From assembly GCA_045810625.1 (NCBI GenBank), contig JBJMVQ010000011.1, positions 1-64,000 of the forward strand: 64,000 nucleotides of DNA. Reading direction: 5' to 3'. The notes beneath the pieces were generated by a model, which saw only the letters and a program-made list of their open reading frames with translations, was not told the DNA's origin and did no database searches. This document shows positions 25,078-34,491 of this stretch, piece by piece. Source of the DNA: JACQFZ01 sp045810625 (lineage in GTDB: Bacteria; Pseudomonadota; Gammaproteobacteria; Acidiferrobacterales; Sulfurifustaceae). A program made the position numbers and the translations under genes. How positions within the stretch are numbered: position 1 is the first letter of the stretch; each line of letters starts with the position of its first letter.

Positions 25078-26744
25078 GCACTCGCCTCCTGGCTCAGTTC
25101 CCGCTCCTGCAGGGTGCGCCACATGATTTTACCGCTCGCGTTCTTCGGCAGCTGATCGACGAACTCGACGACGCGCGGAGCTTTGTACGCTGCCATCTGC
25201 CCGCGCGCCCAGTCGATGAGATCTTGTTCGGTGGTTTTGCCGCGCGCCTCCGGCCGGAGCACGACCACTGCTTTCACGGTCTCGCCGCGCCGCGTGTCGC
25301 GCGCGCCGATAATACACGCTTCCTGCACCGCCGGATGGTGGTACAGCATCGCTTCGACCTCGGCCGGCCAAACTTTGAAGCCGGACGCATTGATCATCCG
25401 CTTCAGCCGGTCGACCATGAAGAAGTAGCCGTCTTCATCGATGCGACCGAGGTCGCCCGTGCGGAAAAATTGCTTGCCGTCGAAATCGATAAACGACTCC
25501 GCGGTCGCGCGGGGATTGTTCCAATAGCCGCGGAAGACCTGCGGACCTCGCACGATGATTTCGCCGGTTTGGCCCGCCGGCACTTCGCGCAATGTCGTCG
25601 GGTCGATCACACGGGCTTCGACGTCGAAGATCGGTATGCCGAGGCACTGCGGCTTCGGGCGGTGCGGCGGATTGGTGTGCGTCGGCGCGATGGTTTCCGA
25701 AAGGCCGTAGCCTTCGACGTACTTCAGTCCACAGAGCTCGTGCAAACGCTGCGCGACCGCGGCCGGCATCGCCGCGCCGCCGCCGCTGATGCTGCGCAAG
25801 CTCGACAGATCGTAGCGGCCGAGCTCCGGGTTCGCGAGGAAATCGACCACCATCGTCGATATCGCTTTCCAGCCGGTGACGCGGTAACGCGCGATCAGCT
25901 CGGCCGCCACCTCGCGATCCCAGCGCGTCATCAAGATCGTGGTATTTCCGCTGTAGAGCGGCCCATTCATGCTGCCCTGCATGCCCGTGACGTGGAAGAA
26001 TGGCAATGTCGCGAGCCGTACGTCCTCCGCCATGAATCCGAACCAGTGTTCGCCGCCGACGGCCGTGTGCATCACACCGGCATGCGTGTGCATGCATCCC
26101 TTCGGCTGGCCGGTCGTGCCGGAGGTATACGGCATGACGCACAAGTCCCCCGGGCCGCTCATGAGCGCACCGGGACGGAGGTTCTGCGACACCGCGTCAC
26201 TCCAGAGCGTCACACCGTGATCGCGAATCGGCCGGCGCGGGGCGGCGACGAAATCCGGAATCCGCAAATCGGTCGGTGCGTGCAGGTAATCCGAGTAAGC
26301 TCCGACGACCGCGCACCGCAAGCCGTGACCTAGCAACGGCTGCACCTGCGGGTAAAGCTCCTGAGTGGTAATGATCGTGGTGGCGCCGGTGTCCGTCACG
26401 TAGTGACGAAGCTCGTTGGTGAGATTCATCGGGTTCACGGGAACGACCACGGCGTCCGCGCGCAGAATCGCGTAATACCCGACGACGTATTGCGGACTGT
26501 TCTGCGTGTACAGCAGCACGCGGTCGCCTTTCGCGACGCCGCACCGTTGCACGAGAAACCCGGCGAGGCGCTCGGTCTGCTCGCGAAATTCGGCGAAGCT
26601 GAGCGCGCTATCGTAGTAGATCAGGCACGGCTTATCGGGATGACGCGCCGCCGGCGCCTCGATGTTGCGATAGAGGCTGGTCGCCGGCGGCGTGATACGG
26701 CGGGGCAGCCGCTCCGGCCAATGTTCGAAATGGCGTTCGGACAT
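25074..26744 (-). CDS. Acyl-CoA synthetase (AMP-forming), copy 2
   Basis: A 556-aa member of the acyl-adenylate-forming family. It activates a carboxylic acid to its CoA thioester with ATP. The P-loop is YTSGTTGQPKG (206-216). Other motifs are GYGLSETIAPTH, the FFRTGDLGRIDEDGYFFMVDRLKRMINASG hinge region and the C-terminal lysine in NASGKIMW. The start at 26744 follows a GGGGG ribosome site. It is about two-thirds identical by eye to the gene immediately upstream, which points to tandem duplication. The acyl chain is not predictable with confidence. Confidence 0.94.
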   Translation of the reverse strand: MSERHFEHWPERLPRRITPPATSLYRNIEAPAARHPDKPCLIYYDSALSFAEFREQTERLAGFLVQRCGVAKGDRVLLYTQNSPQYVVGYYAILRADAVVVPVNPMNLTNELRHYVTDTGATTIITTQELYPQVQPLLGHGLRCAVVGAYSDYLHAPTDLRIPDFVAAPRRPIRDHGVTLWSDAVSQNLRPGALMSGPGDLCVMPYTSGTTGQPKGCMHTHAGVMHTAVGGEHWFGFMAEDVRLATLPFFHVTGMQGSMNGPLYSGNTTILMTRWDREVAAELIARYRVTGWKAISTMVVDFLANPELGRYDLSSLRSISGGGAAMPAAVAQRLHELCGLKYVEGYGLSETIAPTHTNPPHRPKPQCLGIPIFDVEARVIDPTTLREVPAGQTGEIIVRGPQVFRGYWNNPRATAESFIDFDGKQFFRTGDLGRIDEDGYFFMVDRLKRMINASGFKVWPAEVEAMLYHHPAVQEACIIGARDTRRGETVKAVVVLRPEARGKTTEQDLIDWARGQMAAYKAPRVVEFVDQLPKNASGKIMWRTLQERELSQEASA

Positions 26745-26755
26745 ACCCCCGGTAC

Positions 26756-28426
26756 TCAGGCGTTGGCGCGGGCGTTCTTCTCGCGCTCCTGCAGCGCCCG
26801 CCATTGCACTTTGCCGGTCGCCGACTTCGGAAGCGCATCGACGAACTCGACGACACGCGGATACTTATAAGCCGCCATGTTCTTGGAAGCCCAGTCGATG
26901 ATGTCCTGCGCCGTGACTTTGCCACGCGCATCGGCCTTGAGCACCACGACGGCCTTTACGGTCTCGCCGCGGTACGAATCCATCGCCGCGATGATGCAGG
27001 CCTCCTGGATCGCCGGGTGCTGATACATGATGTTCTCGACCTCGGCGGGCCACACCTTGTAGCCGGATGCGTTGATCATGCGCTTCAGGCGATCGACCAT
27101 GAAGAAGTAGCCGTCTTCGTCAGTACGGGCGAGATCGCCGGTGCGGAAAAAGCGCTTGCCGTCGATCTCGATGAACGCCTCGGCGTTGGCGCGCGGGTTG
27201 TTCCAGTAACCGAGAAAAATCTGCGGTCCGTTAGTCACGATTTCCCCGACTTCGCCGGGTGGCAGCTCGCGGAAAGTCTCCGGGTCCACGACGCGCGAGT
27301 CGGTGTTGAAGATAGGGATCCCGAGACACTGCTTCTTCGGGCGATCGGGCGGATTGATGTGCGACGGCGCGATCGTTTCCGAGAGACCGTAGCCCTCGAC
27401 GAACGAAATGCCGAACTTGTCCTGCAGGCGCTGCGCGATCGCTTCCGGCATCGCCGCGCCGCCGCCGTTCATGCGAGTGAGGCTCGAAAGATTGTATTTC
27501 TCGACGTTGGGGTTGCTCAGGAAATCGACCACCATCGTCGGGATGCAGGTCCAGTTGGCGATCTTGTAGCGCTGCACCACCTGCGCCGCCGCTTCGCGAT
27601 CCCAGCGCGGCAGCAGCACCATCGTATTGCCGCTGTACAGCGGCGTATTCATGCTGCTCTGCATGCCGGTCACGTGGAAGAACGGCAACACCGCGAGACC
27701 CACGGCGCTCTGGTCGAGCCCGAACCATTGCAGATTCGCGACTGCGGTGAACATCACCGTGCGGTGCGTGTGCATACACCCCTTCGGCTGCCCCGTCGTT
27801 CCGGACGTGTACGGCATGACGCACAAGTCGTCCGGCCCTACGGTATGCGGACCCGGGCGCAGGTTCTTCGCCAAGACGTCGCTCCAGAGCGTCACGCCGG
27901 CGTCGTTGATCGCCGCACGCGGCGCCGACACGAACTCGGGTACGCGCAAGTCGGTCGGTTCTTTCAAGTAGTCGGAGTAGGCCGCCACGATCACGCGATC
28001 GAGCCCCTGCCCGATCAGCGGCTTGATTTGCGGATAGAGCTCCTGCGCGACGATCGCGGTTTTCGAACCACTGTCGCTGACGTAGTGTTTGAGCTCATTC
28101 GTCAGGTTCATCGGATTGACCGGAACCACCATCGCGTTGGCGCGCAAGATGCCATAGTAGCTGAGCACGAACTGCGGGCTGTTCTGCATGAACAGCAGCA
28201 CCCGATCACCCTTCTTGACGCCGCATTCCCGCTCGAGGAAACCCGCCAGCCGTTCGGCCTCATCCTTGAATTGCCCGAACGTGACTTTGCTGTCGTAGTA
28301 AATCAGGTACGGCTTGTTCGGATAGCGGGTGGCCGAAACCTCGGCGTTATAGAACAGACTGGTTTCCGGGATCTGCAGCTCCTTCGGCACATTCTTCGGC
28401 CAATGCGCAAAATGTCGTTGCGACAT
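26756..28426 (-). CDS. Acyl-CoA synthetase (AMP-forming), copy 1
   Basis: A 556-aa paralogue of the downstream gene, with identical length and the same motifs: YTSGTTGQPKG near 206, GYGLSETIAPSH, FFRTGDLARTDEDGYFFMVDRLKRMINASGYK and SATGKVQW. Both start MS-RHF-HWP. Only 11 nt separate its stop from the start of copy 2. It lies downstream of an ACAD10/11-like dehydrogenase and its kinase partner, so it may activate the hydroxy or branched acid those enzymes act on. In levulinate catabolism (lva operon) a synthetase, kinase and dehydrogenase are similarly grouped. Confidence 0.95.
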   Translation of the reverse strand: MSQRHFAHWPKNVPKELQIPETSLFYNAEVSATRYPNKPYLIYYDSKVTFGQFKDEAERLAGFLERECGVKKGDRVLLFMQNSPQFVLSYYGILRANAMVVPVNPMNLTNELKHYVSDSGSKTAIVAQELYPQIKPLIGQGLDRVIVAAYSDYLKEPTDLRVPEFVSAPRAAINDAGVTLWSDVLAKNLRPGPHTVGPDDLCVMPYTSGTTGQPKGCMHTHRTVMFTAVANLQWFGLDQSAVGLAVLPFFHVTGMQSSMNTPLYSGNTMVLLPRWDREAAAQVVQRYKIANWTCIPTMVVDFLSNPNVEKYNLSSLTRMNGGGAAMPEAIAQRLQDKFGISFVEGYGLSETIAPSHINPPDRPKKQCLGIPIFNTDSRVVDPETFRELPPGEVGEIVTNGPQIFLGYWNNPRANAEAFIEIDGKRFFRTGDLARTDEDGYFFMVDRLKRMINASGYKVWPAEVENIMYQHPAIQEACIIAAMDSYRGETVKAVVVLKADARGKVTAQDIIDWASKNMAAYKYPRVVEFVDALPKSATGKVQWRALQEREKNARANA

Positions 28427-28504
28427 GTCTCCACTCCTCTAGTAGTAATAGTAATGTTGTATGCAGGCCGCCAGATCGTACGGCTCGCTCTCCCTTGAGT
28501 CAGC

Positions 28505-29725
28505 TTATGACTGTTTGTACCGGCGCATCTCCAGCTTGGCGATCTGGTTGCGGTGCACCTCATCCGGTCCGTCGGCGAGACGCAGTGTGCGCGCGCCGGA
28601 ATACGCCTTCGCCAGGAATTTGTCGGTGACACCCGCACCACCGTGCGCTTGAATGGCCCAGTCGATCACTTTGCACGCCATGTTCGGCGCCGCGACCTTG
28701 ATCATCGCGATTTCTTTCGCCGCGACCTTGTTGCCGACGGTATCCATCATGTAAGCGGCGTTCAGCACCAGGAACCGCGCTTGATCGATCATGATGCGTG
28801 CTTCCGCGATGCGCTCCTGCGTCACCGTCTGCTCCGCGATCGGCCGGCCGAACGCGACGCGCTTCATGACGCGCTGGCACATCCGCTCGAGCGCCCGTTC
28901 CGCGAGTCCGATGAGGCGCATGCAGTGATGGATGCGCCCGGGACCGAGGCGGCCCTGGGCGATCTCGAAACCGCGTCCTTCACCGAGCAGCACCGCCGAC
29001 GTCGGCACGCGCACGTTCTCGAACAGCACTTCCGCGTGGCCGTGCGGCGCGTCGTCGAAGCCGAACACCGGCAGATGGCGCAGCACTTTGATGCCCGGCG
29101 TTTCCATTGGGACCACGAGCATCGACTGCTGGCGATGGCGGTCCGGGCTGTCGGGATTCGTCTTGCCCATGAAGATGAGCACTTTGCAGCGAGGGTCGTT
29201 TGCGCCGGAGGTCCACCATTTGCGCCCGTTGATGACGTAGGAGTCGCCTTCGCGCTTGATGCTCGCCTGGATGTTGGTCGCGTCGCTCGACGCTACCGCC
29301 GGCTCTGTCATCGCGAAGGCGGAGCGGATCTTGCCTTCGAGCAGCGGTACCAGCCACTTCTGCTTGTGCTCCTCGGTACCATAACGCTCGAACACCTCCA
29401 TGTTGCCGGTATCGGGCGCGCTGCAGTTGAACACTTCCGGCGCGAACGACACCCGACCCATGATTTCGCAAAGCGGCGCATATTCGAGATTAGTGAGGCC
29501 GGCCCCGCGCTCCGATTGCGGCAGAAACAGGTTCCACAAGCCCTGCGACTTCGCTTTGGCCTTGAGATCCTCGATCGTCTGCAACGGCACCCACGGATTG
29601 CCTTTGCGGCGGTTTTCCTCCAGTTCCTCGCCGACCTTGTCTTCGGCCGGATAAACGAACTGATCCATGAACGCGTTCAGCCGCGCCTGCAGCTCTTTGA
29701 CTTTTGGCGAATACGAGAAATCCAT
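28505..29725 (-). CDS. Acyl-CoA dehydrogenase, ACAD10/11 (LvaC)-like
   Basis: A 406-aa FAD-dependent acyl-CoA dehydrogenase. FAD-binding sequences include FAMTEPAVASSDATN and the ING-KWWTSGA stretch. The C-terminal catalytic region reads RLADGPDEVHRNQ where common dehydrogenases have YEGT-EIQR. This ADGPDEVH form is typical of ACAD10/11 and bacterial LvaC. ACAD11 joins this domain to an aminoglycoside-phosphotransferase-like kinase; here that kinase is the separate upstream gene, 34 nt away. The likely role is removal of a 4-phosphate from 4-phosphoacyl-CoA to form an enoyl-CoA. This is family knowledge applied by inference. Confidence 0.92.
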   Translation of the reverse strand: MDFSYSPKVKELQARLNAFMDQFVYPAEDKVGEELEENRRKGNPWVPLQTIEDLKAKAKSQGLWNLFLPQSERGAGLTNLEYAPLCEIMGRVSFAPEVFNCSAPDTGNMEVFERYGTEEHKQKWLVPLLEGKIRSAFAMTEPAVASSDATNIQASIKREGDSYVINGRKWWTSGANDPRCKVLIFMGKTNPDSPDRHRQQSMLVVPMETPGIKVLRHLPVFGFDDAPHGHAEVLFENVRVPTSAVLLGEGRGFEIAQGRLGPGRIHHCMRLIGLAERALERMCQRVMKRVAFGRPIAEQTVTQERIAEARIMIDQARFLVLNAAYMMDTVGNKVAAKEIAMIKVAAPNMACKVIDWAIQAHGGAGVTDKFLAKAYSGARTLRLADGPDEVHRNQIAKLEMRRYKQS

Positions 29726-29759
29726 GGGTGTTTCCTCGATGAGAATCGTTGTTCGCGGT

Positions 29760-30851
29760 TCAGCCGCGCGCCGTCATTTGTTCGACCTGCCGCCACGCCT
29801 GCTCGGCGATCGGGCGTGTGCGCTTGCCGGCTTCGAGCGCGTTCGCGCTCGACGCGTTGCCCTGCAGCGCGCGCGCCACGATGCCCTGCAAAATGCCGGC
29901 GAGGCGGAACATGTTGAACGCCATGTAGTACTCCCACTCCTTCTGCGGCAGCCGGTCGCGGCCGACGCGGCGCAGGTACATGGCGGCGTATTCCGCTTCG
30001 GTGGGAATTCCGAGCGCGGCGAAATCGCTGCCGAGCAGCCCGCGCGAGTGCGGACCGTAGGCAAAGCGCCACGTCATGCAGTGATAGGCGAAGTCGGCCA
30101 GCGGATGACCGAGCGTCGACAGCTCCCAATCGAGCACCGCAAGAATGCGCGGCTCGGTCGCGTGAAAGATGACGTTGTCGATGCGGTAGTCGCCGTGCAC
30201 GATGCGCGTGGCGTCGTCGGCGGGAATATGCTGCGGGAGCCAGGCGATGAGATTGTCCATCGCTTCGATTTTCTCGGTCTCCGCCGCGCGGTATTGCTTG
30301 GTCCACCGGTCGATCTGACGCGCAAAGTAGCTGCCGCTCTTGCCGTAATCGCCGAGGCCGATCGCCTGATAATCGACCGAATGCAGCGCGGCGATCACGC
30401 GGTTCTCTTCATCGTAAATCGCGCGACGTTCGGCAGGTGTCATATCGGGCAGCCGCGGATCCCAGAAGATGCGGCCGTCCACGTAATCCATGATGTAAAA
30501 GGCGGTGCCGATGATGGAATCGTCGACGCAGAGCGCGTAGGTCTTCGCGACCGGCACGTCGGTCTTGGCGAGCGCGGTAATGACGCGGTACTCGCGATCG
30601 ACCGCGTGCGCCGACGGGAGAAGTTTTCCGGGGGGCTTGCGCCGCAGAACGTAGCGCTTGCCGTTCGCGCGGATGAGATACGTCGGATTCGACTGCCCGC
30701 CCTTGAACTGCTCGACTTCGATGGTGCGGATGCCTTCGTCTACGTTTTGGCGCATGTATTCGGTGAGACGCGCCGCATCGAAACGGTGCGCCTCGCGAAC
30801 CGGGCCGGTGCCCTCGTAGTTACCGCCTACCTTTTGTTGTCCCGCACCCAT
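29760..30851 (-). CDS. Aminoglycoside-phosphotransferase-like kinase (LvaA/ACAD10 kinase type)
   Basis: A 363-aa APH-fold kinase. Visible features are Lys72 in YVLRRKPPG, the catalytic loop HGDYRIDN (219-226, Asp221) and the metal-binding DWE (241-243). Its partner downstream is an ACAD10/11-like dehydrogenase. In human ACAD10/11 the two domains are fused, and in Pseudomonas LvaA phosphorylates 4-hydroxyvaleryl-CoA. A 4-hydroxyacyl-CoA kinase is therefore the best guess, and antibiotic resistance is unlikely from context. The small LvaB partner known from Pseudomonas is not seen nearby. Confidence 0.9.
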   Translation of the reverse strand: MGAGQQKVGGNYEGTGPVREAHRFDAARLTEYMRQNVDEGIRTIEVEQFKGGQSNPTYLIRANGKRYVLRRKPPGKLLPSAHAVDREYRVITALAKTDVPVAKTYALCVDDSIIGTAFYIMDYVDGRIFWDPRLPDMTPAERRAIYDEENRVIAALHSVDYQAIGLGDYGKSGSYFARQIDRWTKQYRAAETEKIEAMDNLIAWLPQHIPADDATRIVHGDYRIDNVIFHATEPRILAVLDWELSTLGHPLADFAYHCMTWRFAYGPHSRGLLGSDFAALGIPTEAEYAAMYLRRVGRDRLPQKEWEYYMAFNMFRLAGILQGIVARALQGNASSANALEAGKRTRPIAEQAWRQVEQMTARG

Positions 30852-31005
30852 ATCGTCAAATCCTGCTAGAGCCTTCAGACCTCACCGCCGCTGTGCTCGT
30901 CCGCCCCGGGGCAACCCGTACCGGACGCGCGACCGCCCCCGATTGTACCGCTGACGGCGGTGTACCGGTCCAGTTGGGAGTCGTCCGCTGATCCGGACGA
31001 CCGTT

Positions 31006-32013
31006 CTAAACGAGCTTGACCAGCTGCTTCCCGAAATTCTTCCCCGCAAGAAGCCCGAGGAAAGCCGCCGGCGCCTTTTCCAATCCGTATGCCACGGTTT
31101 CCCGATACTTGATGCGGCCCTCGCGCACCCATTGCCGCAGGTCGGCAAGCGCCGCCGGCCAACGCTCCATATGTTCCGAAATGATGAAGCCTTGGATCTT
31201 CGCCCGGTTGGCGAGCAGGCTCCCAATCGCCTTTACCCCGTACGGCTCGACCAGGTTGTACTGTGAAATCAGGCCGCAAAGAGGAATGCGCGCGAACGCG
31301 TTCAGCCGCCGTAGCACCGCATCCAGAATTTCACCGCCCACGTTCTCGAAGTACACGTCGATGCCGTTCGGCGTCGCCTTACTCAGATCCTGCATGAACC
31401 GGCCGCGGCCGGCTTTGTAGTCGACGCACGCATCGAAACCGAGCTCCTCGACGACGTAGCGGCATTTCTCCGCGCCGCCGGCGATACCGACCGCCCGGCA
31501 ACCTTTAATCTTTGCAATCTGCCCGACGACGCTTCCAACCGCGCCGGACGCGGCCGACACAACGACCGTTTCCCCGCTCTTCGGCTGGCCGATGTCGAGC
31601 AGCCCGACATACGCCGTCACGCCCGGCATACCGACGACGCCCAGGTGCGCCGACAGCGGCACGTCGCGATCGTCGACCTTCTGCACGCCCGTACCGTCAC
31701 TGACGCCGTACAGCTGCCAGCCAAAGGTCGCCAAGACTTTCTCGCCCGGTTTGAAATCCGGATGGCGCGACTTCACGACTTCGCCGGCGGTGCCGCCGAT
31801 CATTACCTCGCCGAGCCCGACCGGTCGCGCGTAGGATCTCGCCTCGTTCATGCGGCCGCGCATGTACGGATCGAGCGACAGGTAGTGATTGCGCACGAGG
31901 AATTGGCCGTCACCGATCTCCGGCACCGGTGCTTCCACCAAGCGAAAATCGCTTTCCTGCGGCGCCCCCGTCGGTCGGTGCGCCAGCACAACCTGCACGT
32001 TCTTCTCCGTCAT
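31006..32013 (-). CDS. NADP-dependent MDR-family oxidoreductase (CurA/leukotriene B4 dehydrogenase type)
   Basis: A 335-aa zinc-independent medium-chain reductase. The catalytic-domain motif LSLDPYMRGRM (46-55) and cofactor motif AASGAVGS (154-161) identify the CurA/PTGR group, which reduces the C=C bond of alpha,beta-unsaturated carbonyls with NADPH. Its ATG overlaps the upstream thioesterase stop (ATGA). In this operon it could reduce an enoyl or enone intermediate. The exact substrate is unknown. Confidence 0.92.
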   Translation of the reverse strand: MTEKNVQVVLAHRPTGAPQESDFRLVEAPVPEIGDGQFLVRNHYLSLDPYMRGRMNEARSYARPVGLGEVMIGGTAGEVVKSRHPDFKPGEKVLATFGWQLYGVSDGTGVQKVDDRDVPLSAHLGVVGMPGVTAYVGLLDIGQPKSGETVVVSAASGAVGSVVGQIAKIKGCRAVGIAGGAEKCRYVVEELGFDACVDYKAGRGRFMQDLSKATPNGIDVYFENVGGEILDAVLRRLNAFARIPLCGLISQYNLVEPYGVKAIGSLLANRAKIQGFIISEHMERWPAALADLRQWVREGRIKYRETVAYGLEKAPAAFLGLLAGKNFGKQLVKLV

Positions 32014-32444
32014 TCGGTCCGACTCTCCGATTCGGATGCGGCGTCTTCCCGGCGTCGCAATTTGAAGCTGCCTATCCCTTTCGCCACCAGCTCACCCGCC
32101 TCGTCGCGTACTTCGCTCTCGCAAAAAACGATCGCGCCGCCGCTACGCAGCACGCGCGCTTCGGCGGTGAGGCGCCCGGCGCCGGCGCGCATGAAGTGGA
32201 CCGACAGATCCACCGTCATCACGCCGCCGTTGTGACCGGCGCTGGTCCGCGCCGCCGCGCTCATCGAGCAATCGAGCAGCGCGGTCACGACCGCGCCGTG
32301 CGCGACGCGCCAGCTGTTCGTGAGCTCGGGGCGGACATCGAGCGCAACGACGGCGCGCCCCGGTTCCCGCTGCACCGCTCGCACGCCGAGCAACTTGAGG
32401 AAGGGAATTTGAAGATTGAAGAACGAAGCATCGCCCGATTCCAT
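32010..32444 (-). CDS. PaaI-type hotdog thioesterase
   Basis: A 144-aa hotdog-fold protein. The signature is WRVAHGAVVTALLDCSMSAAA (about 45-65), then a strand with GGVMTVDLSVHFMRAG. It would hydrolyse acyl-CoA thioesters, perhaps rescuing CoA from dead-end intermediates. The ATG at 32444 overlaps the stop of the SDR gene (TGATG); longer in-frame sequence is a shadow of that gene. It is coupled to the MDR gene at its 3' end. Confidence 0.88.
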   Translation of the reverse strand: MESGDASFFNLQIPFLKLLGVRAVQREPGRAVVALDVRPELTNSWRVAHGAVVTALLDCSMSAAARTSAGHNGGVMTVDLSVHFMRAGAGRLTAEARVLRSGGAIVFCESEVRDEAGELVAKGIGSFKLRRREDAASESESRTE

Positions 32445-33217
32445 CAAGTCGCCGATACGCCTCCATCGACGGCGAGGTACTGCCCGGTAATGTGCCGCGA
32501 CGCTTCCGACGCCAGCAGCACGGTGATCCCCTTCAGATCGTCGTCGCCGCCGAGTCGATGCAGCGGCGTCGCCGCGATAACCATCTGCCCGATCTTGTCG
32601 AGCGTGGCCTTGGTCATCTTGGACGGGAAGAAACCGGGACAGATCGCGTTGACATTGATGTTGTACTTGCCCCATTCGCATGCGAGCGCGCGCGTGAAGT
32701 TGAGCACCGCGGCCTTGCTGGTGCTGTACGCGATCGTGTGCACTTCCGCGCCGCCGCCGCTCAGGCCGGCAATCGAGGAAATGTTGATGATCTTTCCGGC
32801 GCGCTTCGGGATCATGCAGCGCCGGCCGACCTCCTGGCTGAGAAAGAACATCGCGTTGATGTTCAGATTCATCACCTTGTGCCAAGCGTCGGCCGGGTGA
32901 TCCTCCGCCGGCGCACCCCACGTGGTGCCGGCGTTGTTGACGAGGATGTCGATCGTGCCGAAACGCTCGAGGACTTTCGCGACGACGCCGGGGATGGTTT
33001 CGAACTTGGAGAGGTCCGCGGTGAGCGTGAACGTCTCGATGCCTTGACGCTCGAGCTGAGCGCGCGCTTCATCGAGCTCGTCCTGTTTGCGCGCCGTCAG
33101 CGCCACCTTGGCGCCCATTTCGCCGAGCGCCTCGGCCATTTGCAGGCCGAGGCCACGCGAACCACCGGTGATCAGCGCGGCCTTTCCCGTCAGGTCGAAG
33201 AGTTGTTTCACGCCCAT
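32444..33217 (-). CDS. Short-chain dehydrogenase/reductase
   Basis: A 257-aa classical SDR. The cofactor motif TGGSRGLG is at 17-24, NNAG at 94-97, the catalytic Ser in INISSIAG (S147/148), and Tyr164 with Lys168 in AYSTSK. Arg42 in TARK suggests NADP use. The C-terminus HITGQYLAVDGG is typical. It probably oxidises a hydroxyacyl-CoA or reduces a ketone during side-chain breakdown. It is translationally coupled to the thioesterase gene. Confidence 0.93.
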   Translation of the reverse strand: MGVKQLFDLTGKAALITGGSRGLGLQMAEALGEMGAKVALTARKQDELDEARAQLERQGIETFTLTADLSKFETIPGVVAKVLERFGTIDILVNNAGTTWGAPAEDHPADAWHKVMNLNINAMFFLSQEVGRRCMIPKRAGKIINISSIAGLSGGGAEVHTIAYSTSKAAVLNFTRALACEWGKYNINVNAICPGFFPSKMTKATLDKIGQMVIAATPLHRLGGDDDLKGITVLLASEASRHITGQYLAVDGGVSAT

Positions 33218-33280
33218 CTCGTCCGCCTTGGTTTGTTTGTATTATTTGTTTCGCTCTCCGACCGACGGTGCGATGCGCTT

Positions 33281-34459
33281 TTAGGCGACTTCGAACAGAC
33301 CCGCCGCCCCCATGCCGCCGCCGATGCACATCGTGGCGACGACGTACTTCGCGCCGCGGCGCTTGCCTTCGATCAGCGCGTGACCGACCAGGCGCGTGCC
33401 GGAAACGCCGTACGGATGGCCGATGGCGATCGCGCCGCCGTTCACGTTCAGCCGCTCGGCGGGAATCCCGAGCCGGTCACGGCAGTAGATCACCTGCACC
33501 GCGAACGCCTCGTTCAATTCCCAAAGATCGATGTCCTCGATCTTCTTGCCGGTCCGTTTGAGGAGCTTCGGAATCGCGAACACCGGGCCGATACCCATCT
33601 CGTCCGGCTCGCAGCCGGCGACGGCGAATCCGCGGAAGATGCCGAGCGGCTGCAGGCCTTTCTTCTCCGCGACCTTCGCGTTCATCACCACCACTGCGGC
33701 GGCGCCGTCGGAGAACTGACTCGCGTTGCCCGCCGAGATGACGCCGCCCGGCAGCGCCGGACGAATCTTCGATACGCCTTCGTACGTCGTATCCGGGCGG
33801 ATGCCCTCGTCGGCAGCGAGCGTCACTTCTCTAGTAAAGAGCCGGCCGGTGTCCTTGTCCGCGCTGGCCATCACCGTCGGGAACGGCACGATCTCGTCGT
33901 TGAACTTGCCGGCCGCCGCTGCCGCCGCGGCCCGCTGCTGGCTCTGCACGCCGTACTCGTCCTGCTTCTCGCGCGGGATGTTGTAGCGCTTGGCGACCTG
34001 CTCGGCGGTCTGCAGCATCGGCCAGTAAACTTCCGGCTTCTTCTGCATCAACCAGTTCTCGCGCGCCATGTGCCGATTCGCCTCGTTCTGCACGCACGAG
34101 ATGGATTCGACGCCGCCGGCCGCGAAAATGTCGCCTTCGTCGGCGATGATGCGCTGTGCGGCGAGCGCGATCGTCTGCAGGCCCGCGGAGCAGAAACGGT
34201 TCACCGTTACGCCGGCCGTCGTTACCGGGCAGCCGGCGCGAAGGGCGATCTGGCGCGCAATGTTGCCGCCGGTCGCGCCTTCGGGCGTGCCGCAGCCGAT
34301 GATCACGTCTTCCACTTCGGCGGGGTCGATCTTCGCGCGCTCGATCGCATGCTTGACCACGTGGCCGCCCATGGTGGCGCCGTGCGTCATATTGAGAGCG
34401 CCGCGCCAGGATTTGGCGAGACCCGTGCGTGCAACGGAGACAACGACTGCGTCGTTCAT
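33281..34459 (-). CDS. Acetyl-CoA acyltransferase (thiolase)
   Basis: A 392-aa thiolase that cleaves 3-ketoacyl-CoA to acetyl-CoA and a shortened acyl-CoA. The nucleophile is Cys90 in NRFCSAGLQ, with His348 in GHPYGVSGTR and Cys378 in TMCIGGGMG. Length and motifs fit FadA-type degradative thiolases. It lies between the HD-domain gene and the SDR gene in the leftward beta-oxidation unit. It presumably works with the bifunctional enzyme encoded at 35105-37198. Confidence 0.95.
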   Translation of the reverse strand: MNDAVVVSVARTGLAKSWRGALNMTHGATMGGHVVKHAIERAKIDPAEVEDVIIGCGTPEGATGGNIARQIALRAGCPVTTAGVTVNRFCSAGLQTIALAAQRIIADEGDIFAAGGVESISCVQNEANRHMARENWLMQKKPEVYWPMLQTAEQVAKRYNIPREKQDEYGVQSQQRAAAAAAAGKFNDEIVPFPTVMASADKDTGRLFTREVTLAADEGIRPDTTYEGVSKIRPALPGGVISAGNASQFSDGAAAVVVMNAKVAEKKGLQPLGIFRGFAVAGCEPDEMGIGPVFAIPKLLKRTGKKIEDIDLWELNEAFAVQVIYCRDRLGIPAERLNVNGGAIAIGHPYGVSGTRLVGHALIEGKRRGAKYVVATMCIGGGMGAAGLFEVA

Positions 34460-34491
34460 TGGAATTCCTCCTGAGCGAAATCGGTTGCCGG

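Noticed and set aside
29760..30851. Aminoglycoside resistance gene
   Set aside because: The fold is APH-like, but its neighbours are acyl-CoA genes and the dehydrogenase partner fits the ACAD10/11-LvaA arrangement, so a drug-resistance role is unlikely.
32492..34474. A 660-codon plus-strand open frame opposite SDR and thiolase
   Set aside because: Both genes beneath it have complete catalytic motifs. The antisense product has no recognisable fold and no convincing ribosome site.
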